This document shows positions 35,255 to 47,058 of a stretch of 64,000 nucleotides of DNA, one piece after another; the stretch's first letter is position 1; each line of letters opens with the position of its first letter. The stretch is from Maratus speciosus. Lineage: Eukaryota > Arthropoda > Arachnida > Araneae > Salticidae. A model generated the notes under the pieces. That model saw nothing but the letters and a program-made list of their open reading frames with translations, searched no databases and was not told where the DNA came from. The position numbers and the translations under genes are program-made. The stretch lies in the NCBI GenBank assembly GCA_963932465.1, contig OZ010795.1:479994806-480058805 (forward strand). Reading direction: 5' to 3'.

Positions 35255-36337
35255 ATTTCCTACATTGTTTAAGCCCGAGAAGGAACAGATATTAAGATAT
35301 TTCATTCAAGTAGTTCTACAGTTAATGTTAAATTTTTGTAAAAAATAAGTTAAACCAATTGAATATTAAAAAATAAAAATAAATTCATACAGTATGATAC
35401 TTAAGAGGACCGGGAAAGCCTTTTCTCCGCCATGTTAAATTCACAAACTTTATGTACCCTTTTTCTCAGAAATGGTGAAAGATAGAGGTCTAGATTTTTT
35501 AGAGTAGTTAGAATAGCATGATTTACGTATTTTAACAGACCATTTTCTTTCTAAGTGAAACTCAAAATTAATTATTAATTATTTTTTAAAAGTCACTTTC
35601 AAATTAGCATTTTTGGTAAGATTTCACTGCCTAAAATAAATGATTCTCAACAAATCATTAAATCCCTGTGTTAAAGTATACAATATAACATAATTATAAG
35701 TATTTTAAAAAATCTGAGTTCTTAAGTTTAATAGATATTGAAAAAAAGAAACATAAACATGAAAAATTCAAGTTTTGAGAAAAAGTCAGTTAAAGATTTA
35801 AATGGTCATTAAGCTGTGAAGTAGTCTTAGAAAGAATGAATAATTTCAACACTTATTTTTTTATATATAAACATGTGGGACACATCGTTGGAAAGATAAC
35901 AGTTTAAACTATTTACTGATATCGAAAAGTAAAAATCGATTTTTTGGTTGAAATTTGATTTCCTGGTCCCCTTAAAACACCCTAAAAATTTAGATTCCGT
36001 TCAAATGGAAACGAAATAAACCTTAGACTTCTTCCAGTTTTAATTGAAAATATTTGTATTGCAGAATTTGTATTACGTTTATGACGATTGTATATAAAAT
36101 GATAAGAAGCATACAAAATACAAAGCTTTAAAAAAGTCTAAGATTTATTTCGATTTCATTTGAACGGAATCTAATTTTTTAGGTGTTTTAAGTATGATAT
36201 TGTACGAAATTTATTTTATTTTTTAATCTTACATTGGCTTAACTTATTTATTACAAAAGTTTAACATTAAATTTAGAACTTATTGAATGAATTATCTTAA
36301 TATTTCTCCCTTCTCGGGCTTAAAGGATGTAGGAAAT
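35255..36337. mobile_element. palindromic MITE interrupted by a TTAA element
   Basis: Outer arms: 'atttcctacattgtttaagc' (35,255) pairs with the mirror at 36,318-36,337. Inner arms: 'aaaacaccctaaaaattta' (about 35,974) pairs with 'taattttttaggtgtttt' (about 36,175). The left arm is split by 35,405-35,971. If that insert and one TTAA are removed, the left arm becomes continuous and matches the right arm base for base around the junction. Confidence 0.82.
35405..35971. mobile_element. 567-bp TTAA-flanked element (piggyBac/Kolobok-type MITE)
   Basis: Flanked by TTAA at 35,401-35,404 and 35,972-35,975. The termini are GAGGACCGGGAAAG and, in reverse complement, GGGGACCAGGAAAT. A TTAA duplication is used by piggyBac and Kolobok transposases, and either could have mobilised it. 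No ORF. Confidence 0.78.
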
Positions 36338-36720
36338 AATTTTTAGGGTTTCGTTCATCTGACGAAACCCTATTCGTCTCGCTCCTCTGTCTGTCTGTCC
36401 GTCACAGAGCCCGTTCTCAGAAACTATACATGTTAGAGACTTGAAATTTTGTGTACGTATAGCTAAACACCTCACATCAAACAAAAAATCATAAAAATTT
36501 TTAAATTCTAAAATCAACCAATCAACCTTTTGAACGCAACTTCGAACGCACTTTTTCCAAATCCTCCGGAGTTTCTCCTAAGAGTTGCCAGTAAATTCGG
36601 CGGATGCTCCATAAAATCAGCCGATGCAGGGTTACCACGGAGTAATTTAAGCAATAAATGAAGTGGGCAATTAAAAAGTGGAATCTCATCTGTGAAGTAT
36701 CGGTCGTACAAATTCGTAAC
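36338..36720 (+). repeat. repeat with terminal palindrome and CTGTC box
   Basis: Starts with a 10-bp-arm hairpin, AGGGTTTCGT, loop TCATCTG, ACGAAACCCT (36,345-36,371). This is followed by 'ctctgtctgtctgtccgtca' (about 36,386). The design resembles the palindrome-ended, non-autonomous Helentron-type repeats of arthropods (inference). The right end is not defined. Both ORFs here are shadows or chance. Confidence 0.5.
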
Positions 36721-37089
36721 AGGTGTAGAAATACGCGGAAAAAAATTCTACTTTATTTTGGTATGAATGTCAATTTTCTGAGTAGGGTAGAAAGCAAAAA
36801 ATCCACTAAAAATCGATCGATAAAAATTTAATTTTTGTATTTGAAAAGACAATGAAATGAGATTTCCTTTCAGCGGTACGCAGCTACCGTCATGTTTCAG
36901 ACATATCGGCGCGGGAGAAATTTAAGCAGAGAACATTCTAATATGAAATTTAAACTTTTTAAATATTATATTTTTCGATAAAATTTTTCGACATCCGGCC
37001 GGGAAATCACTCGCAGATTTCATACATACCCGGCTCAAAGAGATAGCTTAATTACAAGCTGAGATATTAATTATTATTTAATTAATTCC

Positions 37090-38075
37090 GTTTATTTCCA
37101 TCAAATACGAGATTAAGATGGAGGCACGTGCTTTTTTAACGGAGATTTCATTTAAATTAGGAAATCTAACAATTTGCATGGGTTTTTCGATGGCGGGCTA
37201 TGAGATAAGTATTAATTATTCAATATGAAAAGGTTTATAAGTGTTCATACCACTATTTCCGAATAGCAATTTCAGGAAATATCTTAAATTATTGGTTAAG
37301 ACCGCCACTCGATGTGTTTGAAACTTTAAGATACTTTATAACACATAAGAAAAAGTGTAAAAAAGAATGGAATGTGATATTTCGAGGAGTGGAGGGGGGG
37401 GGGGACTAGATTTATTTATTAAATCTTAGCGTTTGTTACCGCAGAAAATGTTTTAAATTCTTGGTTAAGACCGTACCGCCACCCTCCCGACGATGTATCT
37501 TACGGAGAGGTTGCGCAAAGGAGTTTCGTTCAGATATGCTTTTGTTAAGAATAGAGTGCGCTCCCTGGTGGTGGAATGCGGAACTAACGTAATGCGATTT
37601 TGTTAAAATTAGGAAATATAACAAGGCGATCTGTTTGCAACTTTAAGATACTTCATGACACATAATAAAAAGCTTATAAAATAATGGTGCATGCAATTTC
37701 CTGTGAGGAGAGGGCGGGGGAGGGGCGATGGATTTCTTTTTAAAAAATTAGCGTTTATGACTTTTTTAGATGTCATTTTTTGAGGACTATGATATACTCA
37801 GGCATGTGCTACTTATGAAAGATAAAAATGTCAAAATTTTAGTTACCACTATTTTCGAATAGTACTTTCCGCAAATTTCTTAATTTCTCGCTTAAGACCG
37901 CCACCAACTCGAGTAACACATCCACGGGTGCTATAGACCCGATCCCCTCGACCTACGGATAGGATTTCCTTTGGATAGAGGTTTGTGTAGAATAGAGTGC
38001 GCCCCCTGGTTGCGAAATGTGGAACTAACATATTTCGCAAAAGATAAAGTGTTTTTAAGGAATATTAAACGAAAC
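37090..38075 (+). repeat. tandem repeat, two to three diverged units
   Basis: 'actttaagatactt' boxes at about 37,322 and 37,640, 'ttaagaccg' boxes at about 37,295, 37,466 and 37,893, and 'agaatagagtgcgc' boxes at about 37,549 and 37,989. G-rich runs (37,387-37,402 and about 37,706-37,728) sit at equivalent places in consecutive units. The ORFs at 37.4-38.1 kb repeat with the array and are shadows. Confidence 0.7.
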
Positions 38076-38159
38076 GCTCTGTGCGATCTCTGATCACACT
38101 TACCCACTTGTTTTTTTTTTTTGTTGTTGTTGTTTTTCAAATTATGGTTTTTTTTAATA

Positions 38160-39909
38160 TAGTGCGGCGCAAAAGCTTATGCACAAGTTAAATATTTTTA
38201 TAAAATGAAAATATACAGCAGAATGCTTTCAAATTTTTACTGTATCTAAGCTGTTGGATTGAGATTTCATGTTTCGAATTTGGAAACAAATCATCAAATG
38301 GAAAATAATGAATTTTAAATATATCCAAATTGTGATGTCGATAAAGTTTATGCACAAAAACGAAATATTTACATTTCACAATTCACAAAAGTCCTTTAGT
38401 AGTCTATGATGTTTCCAATGAACCTGATGATCTCGAATACGCGATTTTCTATTGATAACACGAGAGTATGGAAGGTTTCGGGAGCGAGTCTGTACGAAGT
38501 TTCCTTGATCGCTGATTTGAACTTTTGCACTAAGTAATACTGTTTCCCATTCTTGTAGATGTCACGTGAGAAGATTTCCCAGATGTTCTCCATCGGATTG
38601 AAATCTGGGATAGTGCTGGCCAGTTCATCACACTGATATTCTGAGATCTAAGCCATGCTTTTGTGCCACGGGAAGTGTGTATCGATGCGTTTTCTTGCTG
38701 AAAGGTCCAGTTGGTACCACTAGGAGTTCGCCAAACGGCAACAAATGGTCACCCAGTGTTTCCTATTACTTTTGCGAATTTTATCTACCATTTAGGAAGC
38801 AAAGAGACGTTAATTCATTGTATCGAAAAGCGCCACATACCATGAGCGAACCATCACGTTGTTGCCTGCTGAATACGCTCGTCGGATCTTTCCTCAAGTC
38901 ACGCCAATAGAAAGAGAACCCGTCTGGACCATCCAAATTCCATTTTTGTTCACCAGAAAAAATTACACTAATCCATTATTCACGATAATGCATGTACTGT
39001 TTTGCCATTCAAGTCTTGCTTGTTTGTGACACTTTTCCAGAAAGACTTAGTAGTTTTGTTTTTTATGAATCATTATTCGGTTATTCGTCTGTGTATATTC
39101 GTCACGTGATATTATTTTATTCAAGTTGATTTTTCGTCTTATTAAGAGACTAATTGCCAGTTACAGCAATTCTTTTCACTCTCCTACCATTACGAAGTTG
39201 GTTTTTCTGGGCCTTCCTGAGCCCTACGAATTTCTGAATTGTTTTATACGTTTCAAAACTCTATAAATACCACGTTTAGACCGATTTAAAGTATGTGAAA
39301 TTTGCAAATCGGAATTACCTTCAGCTTTCAGCTTCCAAACTTCCACAAATTCTTCAGGCAAGAACAGCATTTCGGCATTTTGATGACTCGTACAGTATTC
39401 TCTGCACTTTATACTCTAAGAAAATAGTCTCGCCGATCCTCCACCTATCATGTTTAAAGAGATATTTGCATAAAATCTCATTTTTCCATAAACTTTTGCG
39501 ACATCACAAAAAAGTATTTTTTTGTAATTTCCGATTTTCGTATCGATAATTTTTTTCAAAACTTGATATATATATATATCTATGGTTATAGTATTCACCT
39601 ACAGTGGATATTTGAAAGCATTACTTTGCAAAATTTTATTTTTATTAAAACCATTTCAATGTCCGAGTGTTTCCCTGTATTTTTATAAGAATGCTTACAA
39701 ATTCCAGGATAAATACATTTAATAATAACCGTTTGATGCTATAATATCTTTAATATCACTTCTTTGTATGTATGGTTAAAAATAAAATTCTGTTAAAAAT
39801 ATTTTTGTCTACAGCCATTGTAACATGATTTCTAGAAACAGAAAAATCCGGGCCAGCCGGTTAAAGGGTTAAAATATTTGCGCTGTGCTTAAACTTTTGC
39901 GATGCACTG
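38160..39909 (-). mobile_element. Tc1-like DNA transposon, inactive
   Basis: Ends flanked by TA (38,158-38,159; 39,910-39,911). The termini read (T/C)AGTGC, then GCGCAAAAGCTTATGCAC on the left and, in reverse complement, ATCGCAAAAGTTTAAGCAC on the right, over about 38 bp. The 1,750-bp length fits a full-length Tc1-family element with one transposase gene, here decayed. It is the most nearly full-length DNA transposon in the window. Confidence 0.88.
38396..39465 (-). pseudogene. Tc1-like transposase pseudogene
   Basis: Reading the minus strand downward: an RSKRGIYRVLKRI-like helix-turn-helix segment and SGRPRKTNF (39.1-39.3 kb); CHKQARLEWQ (about 39,020); VIFSGEQKWNLDGPDGF with YWRDLRKDP (about 38,890-38,970), in which the first catalytic Asp position of Tc1 proteins (S-D-E) is changed to G; QQENASIHTSRGTKAWL (second catalytic block, about 38,650-38,700); and IPDFNPMENIWEIFSRDI (third block, about 38,545-38,600). 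Order and motifs match a DDE Tc1 transposase of ~340 residues. Several stops and frame changes separate the blocks, so no protein can be made. Confidence 0.85.
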
Positions 39910-39911
39910 TA

Positions 39912-41460
39912 TGTCCAGTTTTTTAATAACTACTGCATTCAAACGAAGTCATTTCAAAATTAATGGAGGGTACCATCATTAGGCTTTGATGTAATGAGGT
40001 ATTGCATCACAATGTGTGATGCAGTTTACCAATGTATACAAGTAGAGTTACTTCAAAATGTTTCACCACTGTAGTAATGCAGGTTGTTGTAATTTGGACA
40101 AAACTTCCAATCTGAATGTAAAAAATATATAATCAAAACAAAAAAATTAATTTCACTTAAATTTAGATACCCTATTTCCCAGTCAGGAACACTATGGGTG
40201 CAAAAATAAATTGTGTTGAACCCTTACTGCTAATATTCAACAATATTATAACTGTGATATAGTAAAAAATTAAAAAAACAGTTTTACTGAAATTTTGTTA
40301 TCTTATTCCGTCCCAAGGGGTGATGTAAACACAAGAGAAAATTATTACCTGAGTTTAACTTCGGATATAAATAGTTACAATCTTGGAAAAAAAATACATT
40401 TTAAAATTTAAGTTATTTAATTCCTCACTATGTTCGCTACCTGCGTAAAAATAGCTATCCTTTTGATACTTTTTACTAAAATATAAACTCGACCAAAGCA
40501 TAAACTTATTCCGGAAATGTGCTTTTCATTTCCACTATCACGTCATATTCATCTTTTTAATTCTTAAAAAAACTATTTCAGTTTAATTTTTCACATGGAA
40601 GTCTTTCGACTAAAAAGATATAAATTATCATTACGGCTTTTGAAATATTTGCAACAATGAAGAAAATACTTTAAATTTTATAGGGAAAATGTCCGTTAAT
40701 TCTCAATGAAAAAAGCGAAATTTTGAATTATTAAGATAGATAGTTGAATATGTAAATAAAAATTAGCCCATGTTACTCTCTGGGTTATAATTCACCCATA
40801 TGGAAAGGCATTGTATCATCCGTTTTGACTCTGACGTCAGGCAAAGGTTTTTACACTTTAAATCTATAATATCATTAGAATTAGTAAAGAATAAAAAAAC
40901 TGTGACATCAGGGACAAAAAGGTGGGAAGAAAGAAATGAAAAAGTTATGAGCTCCATAAGCTTTTCTATGTTAAATTAACACTGAGAAGTGATACCGGAA
41001 ATAAATAGGTATTGTGCTGCCACGCAGTACTTAAATATTTAGTATTAGAAATGTACATTGAAAAAAAAATGTTGTTCTGACATCTAGAATCTAAATTGTA
41101 GCTCTAGAAAATATAGTTCCATGTTATCCCTATAAATTCGAATTCCTTTTGCGAGTTCTAAAGTCTCCCACTAGAATTCAAGAGCGTTTTCCTATATTCT
41201 CGTGGTCAAACTTATTTGAAAATCTCAGCAAATAGATGCGAACATAAGAGGTTAATTTTAGTAACTATAATTCTAGTTTATGGAACCATTCCAGAAATCA
41301 CGCGATAATTTCTCGCTACTGAAACCATCCATTATCGTTTCGCCACCTAGAAAACAAGAGACTAGAAATTCCAGATCATTTCGTCTATTCAGCTTAGTTG
41401 TTTAACCTATTCGCATAGCTCGGAAGTCTATATTTCTAGTTTAGGAATTCAGAAAATGAT
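39912..41460. other. AT-rich DNA, nothing recognised
   Basis: No element ends, tandem array or convincing ORF. A 9-bp-arm hairpin ('tgcatcaca', atg, 'tgtgatgca') is at about 40,003-40,023. Confidence 0.5.
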
Positions 41461-41468
41461 TAACTATT

Positions 41469-42003
41469 CATTTTAGGTGAAGGCGATATTTTTTATTCTC
41501 AGTGCACTGTATCAGTGAATGTAATATGTTATATCTATGCTATACCATATTATATGGTTATGTGCCACTGCCTTTAATAAGACAGTTGAAGAGTTAAGTG
41601 GAAGAACATGTTAAGTAATAAAAATTACATTTGAAGAAATTTGATGTGAAAGTATTTGTTCTCAATTTTAATGATTTACTTTTCTGTTTCATACCATGTG
41701 TTTAAAATATTAACAGGTGTTTTACTAAACTCTATCAAAGCAACTTATTCATATTTAATTTTAAATATTAAATAATACTAATATTATTTGGATTATTAAA
41801 TATTAAAATATTAATTATTAATGAATAATGTCTTAAATCTTCAAGGGTAAATAGAACTTTGGAATTTTAGCTTTACCATGTGATAGAATACCTGATAACA
41901 CCTTCGTCCAAACGATAAAATCATTTTTAAGAAAATGTAGCATAACATGTTCTTCCACTCAGCTCTTCAATTATGCAGTATTCTCAACGCACCTAAAATG
42001 AAG
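41469..42003. repeat. possible foldback/MITE
   Basis: Ends 'ttcattttaggtg' and 'cacctaaaatgaa' are perfect 13-bp inverted repeats. Inside, 'gaagagttaagtggaagaac' (about 41,589) is mirrored by 'gttcttccactcagctcttc' (about 41,949). The left arm is longer, which suggests a small nested insertion. No target duplication was identified. Confidence 0.55.
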
Positions 42004-42592
42004 ATAGCTAAAGAAATAACGGTTACTGTAATTAATATTTTCAGGGCCAATGTGCAGTTAATATGAGCTGACCTGGATAATACTTAAGAACCAGCACAGC
42101 ATCCGCTTTTCGTCAGAACTTATACTTTTGTCTTATCAGTAGCTCCTGAAACTCGCATTTACACCAAAATAGACATCGATAATTCGAAATCTCACCGGGG
42201 ATTGAAAATCGAAAATATTCGTCAACCCTAAAGTCTTGAAACCTCGGCACAAAAAGCTGTCATTTTTTCGCATAGAGAAAACATTGCGATAGTTTACTTT
42301 TACTTCAAAAATTAGCTCCATTGTTGCAAATGTAGCGATCACGTGTTTTTTCTTTTTTTTTTTTTAAGCTCGAACTGATAGGTAGTCAATCTAGACTAGC
42401 ATTCTTTGTAACACCCAAATTGATGTAATTTGGTTTGAATTTAAATTTTTCTTAATATTTTTACTTGCAGTACATATACGAATTGGGGTACTTTCTTATT
42501 CACAGCATGCCAATACAACTGATGATCAACTTAGAAATCAAGAAAAAGTTTATGCCATATATGTATTAAATATATGTATTCATACATATATA

Positions 42593-43640
42593 CAGTCGTG
42601 GGAAAAAAAAGTAAACACCCCCTACTAACTCCGCAACAAATTATCGTAGAAGAAAGTTACTGGTACCGAACGATTGGAAGTAAAGTCTACTTTTAAATGA
42701 TGTACATAAAATTTGCTTAGGGGTCCATTTACATATTAAAACGAACCATAACTTCATTTTTTTCAATCGCAATACCCAATTCTGACAGCATAAATGAACT
42801 CTACACTCTTCAATTAGCCTAAAAACAAATTTTTATGCTATTCGTACCATAAGTTTCCGAGAAATTAATTATTTTAAAACGAGCTTATTTTAAAGGCTGT
42901 ATCCAAATTGAAGTTGGGTACTCGATTGCTAACCGAGAGATCCCCCTTATTGATCAAGGCACCTTAAGCTGTCAATGAAGCCTGTTAGATAACAAGGCAG
43001 CAGAAGAAATTTCAAAATATTTACTCACTTCTATCATAGACGGCCCCTTAAACCATCATTTAGCCGTTTTTTGAGCATAATTTGAAAACTATTTGGAAGA
43101 AAAATGTGGTTTTGGATTTTCATAAAGCAGGACTTAATAAATCTAAATCCATCAAAAAAATTGTAGGTTGCAATTCATAATTTTTCGAATATTAATTTCA
43201 TAATTCATATCATAAAATTATAAAAATTGCAAATTCAGCGTATTTATGTTTGGGCACATTAGTTTTATTGCTACACAAAAAATTAGCACACTAGGAGCAT
43301 AATTTCAGAGATATATATAAAACTATGAAAATGTAATTTAACGTTAGAAGAACTAAATTTTGAATGCTTACAATTCAAAAACTTATGATTCAAATGACTT
43401 GAAATTTGGTGTCTAGGCATAGTTTGAACCGAAGATTTGAAATATCTCGTTAAAATTGGGTATTGCTATTGAAAAAAATTAGGTTTGGGTTCGTTTTAAT
43501 ATGTAGATGACTCCTAAGCAAATTTTATATACATCATTTAAAAGTAGACTTTATTTCAAATCGGTCGGCACCAGTAACTTCCGTCTACGATAATTTGTTG
43601 AAGAGTTAGTATGGGGTGTTTACTTTTTTTTCCACGACTG
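42593..43640. mobile_element. 1,048-bp Tc1/mariner-type palindromic MITE
   Basis: Ends CAGTCGTGG and CCACGACTG lie between TA dinucleotides (42,591-42,592; 43,641-43,642). Arms of ~185 bp pair with modest divergence, for example 'aaagtagactttatttcaaa' against the left arm 'aagtaaagtctacttttaaa'. The centre (~650 bp) is AT-rich and non-coding. Confidence 0.87.
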
Positions 43641-43891
43641 TACGTTTCTATAGGGAAATTCTGTAATCTGCTCGCAGGCAGTTGGCGTATTTTAATTAGC
43701 GTTGTTTGACACAGCGCAGTTTGACAAGTTTATTTTCATTGTATTAAATATTTTTTTTTCTTTTATGTGTTTACGACAAACATTTACGCATCAATTTAAC
43801 CATGTGTTTCTGTATTTATTCAATTGCTATTTGTGTAATTAAATAGAATAACCATGTTTGTATAATTTGCATTTGAATGTAAACATTTGCT

Positions 43892-44077
43892 TCAATGTTT
43901 ATGTAAAACGCAGCTTACGAAAGAGACAGGAGGCGGCACTGCACCAGTAAGTCTATTTTTCAACCCGCCTTTATCAAAAGGCAGTTCGACAACTGGTAGA
44001 AACCACCCTACCTTGATCACATGACAACCTAAAGCGGTGGAAATATCGTGGTCTGTGTCTGCCTTAGCTGTGATATA
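43892..44077. other. unassigned less AT-rich segment
   Basis: A 73-aa minus-strand ORF covers this segment. I recognise no domain and do not claim a gene. Confidence 0.3.
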
Positions 44078-44404
44078 ACATTCCAGACAGTGTATCCAAG
44101 AAAAAAAATTCATAAGTTTGTAACTTAAACGCTTAACAGAAAAAAAAAAAAATTGAGGATTTGTAAATCATTGAATTAATTAAAGGCCTTCAATTTATTA
44201 CTGCGTGAATTTAAGTTATTTATAAGTAAATTGATACTTTAAGGGTGTTAGTAATTTTAGATCCGTATTTGGGAACCTAAATTACCAGATCCATAAAGTA
44301 TCAATTTCAGAAACAGGTCTCCTTCTGTCATTTATGGTGTCTTTTTGTTTGTGCAAAATTAATGAATGTGTATTCGCAGTGTTATTTTACCTGTGGGACT
44401 GAAA
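44078..44404 (+). repeat. dispersed repeat (paired with 7,832-8,158)
   Basis: Direct, diverged copy of the 7.8-8.2 kb repeat, sharing 'aattaaaggccttcaatt' and 'gaatgtgtattcgcagtgtt'. A poly-A stretch is expanded in this copy. Confidence 0.7.
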
Positions 44405-45190
44405 AGGATATACTGGACTATTTCCTAAGAACAATTGCTCAAGAACTTCCAATCAAAACAATAAATCTTTGTTTATAATAATAGACTTGAAAGTTTGCCA
44501 ATAGCATGCCGATTGCACGAAAGTACCAGAGGTTGTTGTTTTTTTCTTGTCTAATTGCGCTGAGTATTTTAGTTATTTTTCAGTGCAAATACTTCGCCTA
44601 TCATATACAAATCAAGTTATTATTTATGCAAGACTTTTAGCAGATATAATATTTTGTGTACTTACATTTTTCGCATTTGGATGTTAAAGAATCCTATATG
44701 CATTTTCGGAGATAGCTTACGCAGTCGGTGCAAATAATAAAAGGATGCTTTTGCCGGCCATTTTGCATTTTCCCGGCCATTATCGATAAATGGCTTTACA
44801 GCTATAAATATTGAAGCAGAACACAGCATTTAGTCTTAAGACTGCTAATCTTAACATATTCTGTTTTTAATTTGCCCAATTGATTCCCGTTTTCTATAGT
44901 GTATATCTTGATTATTAACATTTTCAATGATAATTAGTTGCAATTTGATAAATGCGATTGAAACCACCACAAACAACTGAACTATAAGAGCTATTTTGTG
45001 GCTTATCTTTTTAAAAGCAAAATAATTCCCTACTCATCGAGTAAACCTTTTAATTGCGTTTATTGAACGTGCCTTTCAGTAAAAAATTTCTTTTATTCGC
45101 AATCGATATTTATTTTTCTTTTTGCGTTTTTACAACATACCTCTGACAATTCGGCTTGCAATACTAGTTATTCTTCTTTAATTAATCGAA
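44405..45190. other. AT-rich DNA, nothing recognised
   Basis: A short inverted pair 'gccggccattttgcat' / 'cccggccattatcgata' near 44,753-44,790 is a direct, not inverted, echo. No gene is seen. Confidence 0.5.
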
Positions 45191-45194
45191 ATTT

Positions 45195-45720
45195 ATTTTT
45201 ATGACGAAGAATATCTACAGATACTGTCGAACTGCGAACCAATTTCTTTAAACCGTATAACGAAAAATGATCTATAATCGCAAAAAGTAATTTCTACTTT
45301 CCTAAACTTTAAAAATTATCGTTTGAATTACAATTTTGAGACAACTTTTACCATACTTTTCCTGAGCAGAAATTAATATCTAGTTTAGAAGCCTTGAAGG
45401 TAGACATTACATAACTTTAGGAAGAAAAAAATTCTTTACATCAAAGGACAGATTTAATAAATTTACGGAATTTGAGATAAATTACATTTCTTTGAAAAGA
45501 CAAATGTTCAATCTTCCAAAGAATGAATGTTTCAGAGATGTAAAGTGAAATATTAAAATTATCTTTCGCAAACAGAAGGCTTACAAAGTAAAATTTCTCA
45601 TTCAACAAAATTTGAATTTAATATATTTTAGAAGATTATAAAAATATTTTCTATTCATGTGTATCGGGCATGTAAATTGCTTTGATAATTTTACTTATTC
45701 TGCATTATTTAATTGAAAAT
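45195..45720 (+). repeat. dispersed repeat (paired with 2,505-3,050)
   Basis: Diverged direct copy of the repeat at the left of the window. It ends at a (TA)n run (45,722-45,743). Confidence 0.65.
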
Positions 45721-45931
45721 TGATATATATATATATATATATATAATTCAATATATAAGCTTTACCATTATTTGTCGGTGTCCACTTTCTTCTTTTTTCT
45801 TCCATAATAATTCTTATAATAAATTATTTGGCACTTTTTTTATACTTACAGCTTTAATTCATAATATTACGGTTTTTGATGTTGGTAGGTTATGTTTAAT
45901 TAATGGTTATATATATATATATATATATATA

Positions 45932-46563
45932 TGTTACAATATTAGATTTATCTCCGCGATTTTCCTGTATTATTCTAAGTTACTTGTATATATTCACTAA
46001 ATACTTATTCTTAAATAATCTCTATCATTAATTCTGTTAATTTCCTTTAATTTAATGTCTCACTTGTCTAATTCACTTAATTATTACGCTTTTAGTATTC
46101 TTAAATTAAATGTTCCATTTCCGATCTTTCGCATTTTAGAATGTTCATTGCTAGCCATTTTTATTTTTATTCCAGACGAGACTTACCTTCCCGGCGCTTT
46201 ATTCCGGGGTTCTTTTTTGCTTTATTATCCCTCCACCCGCTCTCTCAGTACTCTTTTCATGGCGGGATTTCTTTCCATCTTAATTGATTTAGAGCACGTA
46301 CTACGTCAAAATTGTATTCCTATGCTTGGAAAGTAAAAAGCAGTTACGCACGATTCTCCAACATATTTTGTTGAGTTTTATGAATTTAAACAGCCCCCTG
46401 GCTGTGTGTCTGATAAAATGACGTTCGTTCAAAAGATTTTATCTTTTTTATGTAATCAAATTATTACTATTGATTATAGATGTTTCTACATCGAAGTTTT
46501 TGGTGGCACTGCATCGTGAGTTGTGAGAATTGTTGCCCGATCTTATTGAAAAAAATCCTGTAA
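45932..46563 (+). repeat. 5' LTR, first part
   Basis: Matches 60,371-61,010 at roughly nine-tenths of positions by eye. Interrupted at 46,563/46,564 by a TIR element. The ORF at 46,055-46,336, with its twin at 60,495-60,722, lies wholly within the LTR and is not considered a gene. Confidence 0.85.
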
Positions 46564-47011
46564 CATAGGCGTAACCAGGGGGGGGGGGGTGCCCTGGGTG
46601 CCCGGGCACCCCCCCGTTTCCGCAGACTCGAGCACAGTTATTTAAAAAAAAATCGAAATCTACAAAAGAAAAAAGAAGTGAAAGCAGAGTTCAATTAGTT
46701 TAGTTCAGAAAACTAAACGGCTAAGTTTTGAGATGTGATAAAAAAAGAAACCCACTTTCTTTTTTTGTAAAAGAAAATTATGTTGTTTATCTTTTTTAAA
46801 CGTAGAATATTTGCAAGAATCTGTATTAGTCATAGTAATTCAAAAAGGTGGCTTTATAATCCCACTTTGACTTCCTTTGTCTGTGGGAGATGTTTTTAAC
46901 GCAGTTATTTCTATTGCATGTTTCTGCAATTTCATGAGAAATTAACGCAAGTTCTTGACGAGGATAGAAACTATTTGTCTCTTTGCTTTGGCAGTTTAAA
47001 GTCTAGAAAGA

Positions 47012-47058
<47 letters not shown>

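Noticed and set aside
46055..46336. 93-aa ORF with a homologous ORF at 60,495-60,722
   Set aside because: Apparent conservation is explained by the two LTR copies; the second copy is frameshifted and shorter.
47015..47056. 42-A run as a retrotransposon poly-A tail
   Set aside because: It lies inside a TIR DNA element, with no LINE or SINE sequence upstream and no flanking duplication seen.
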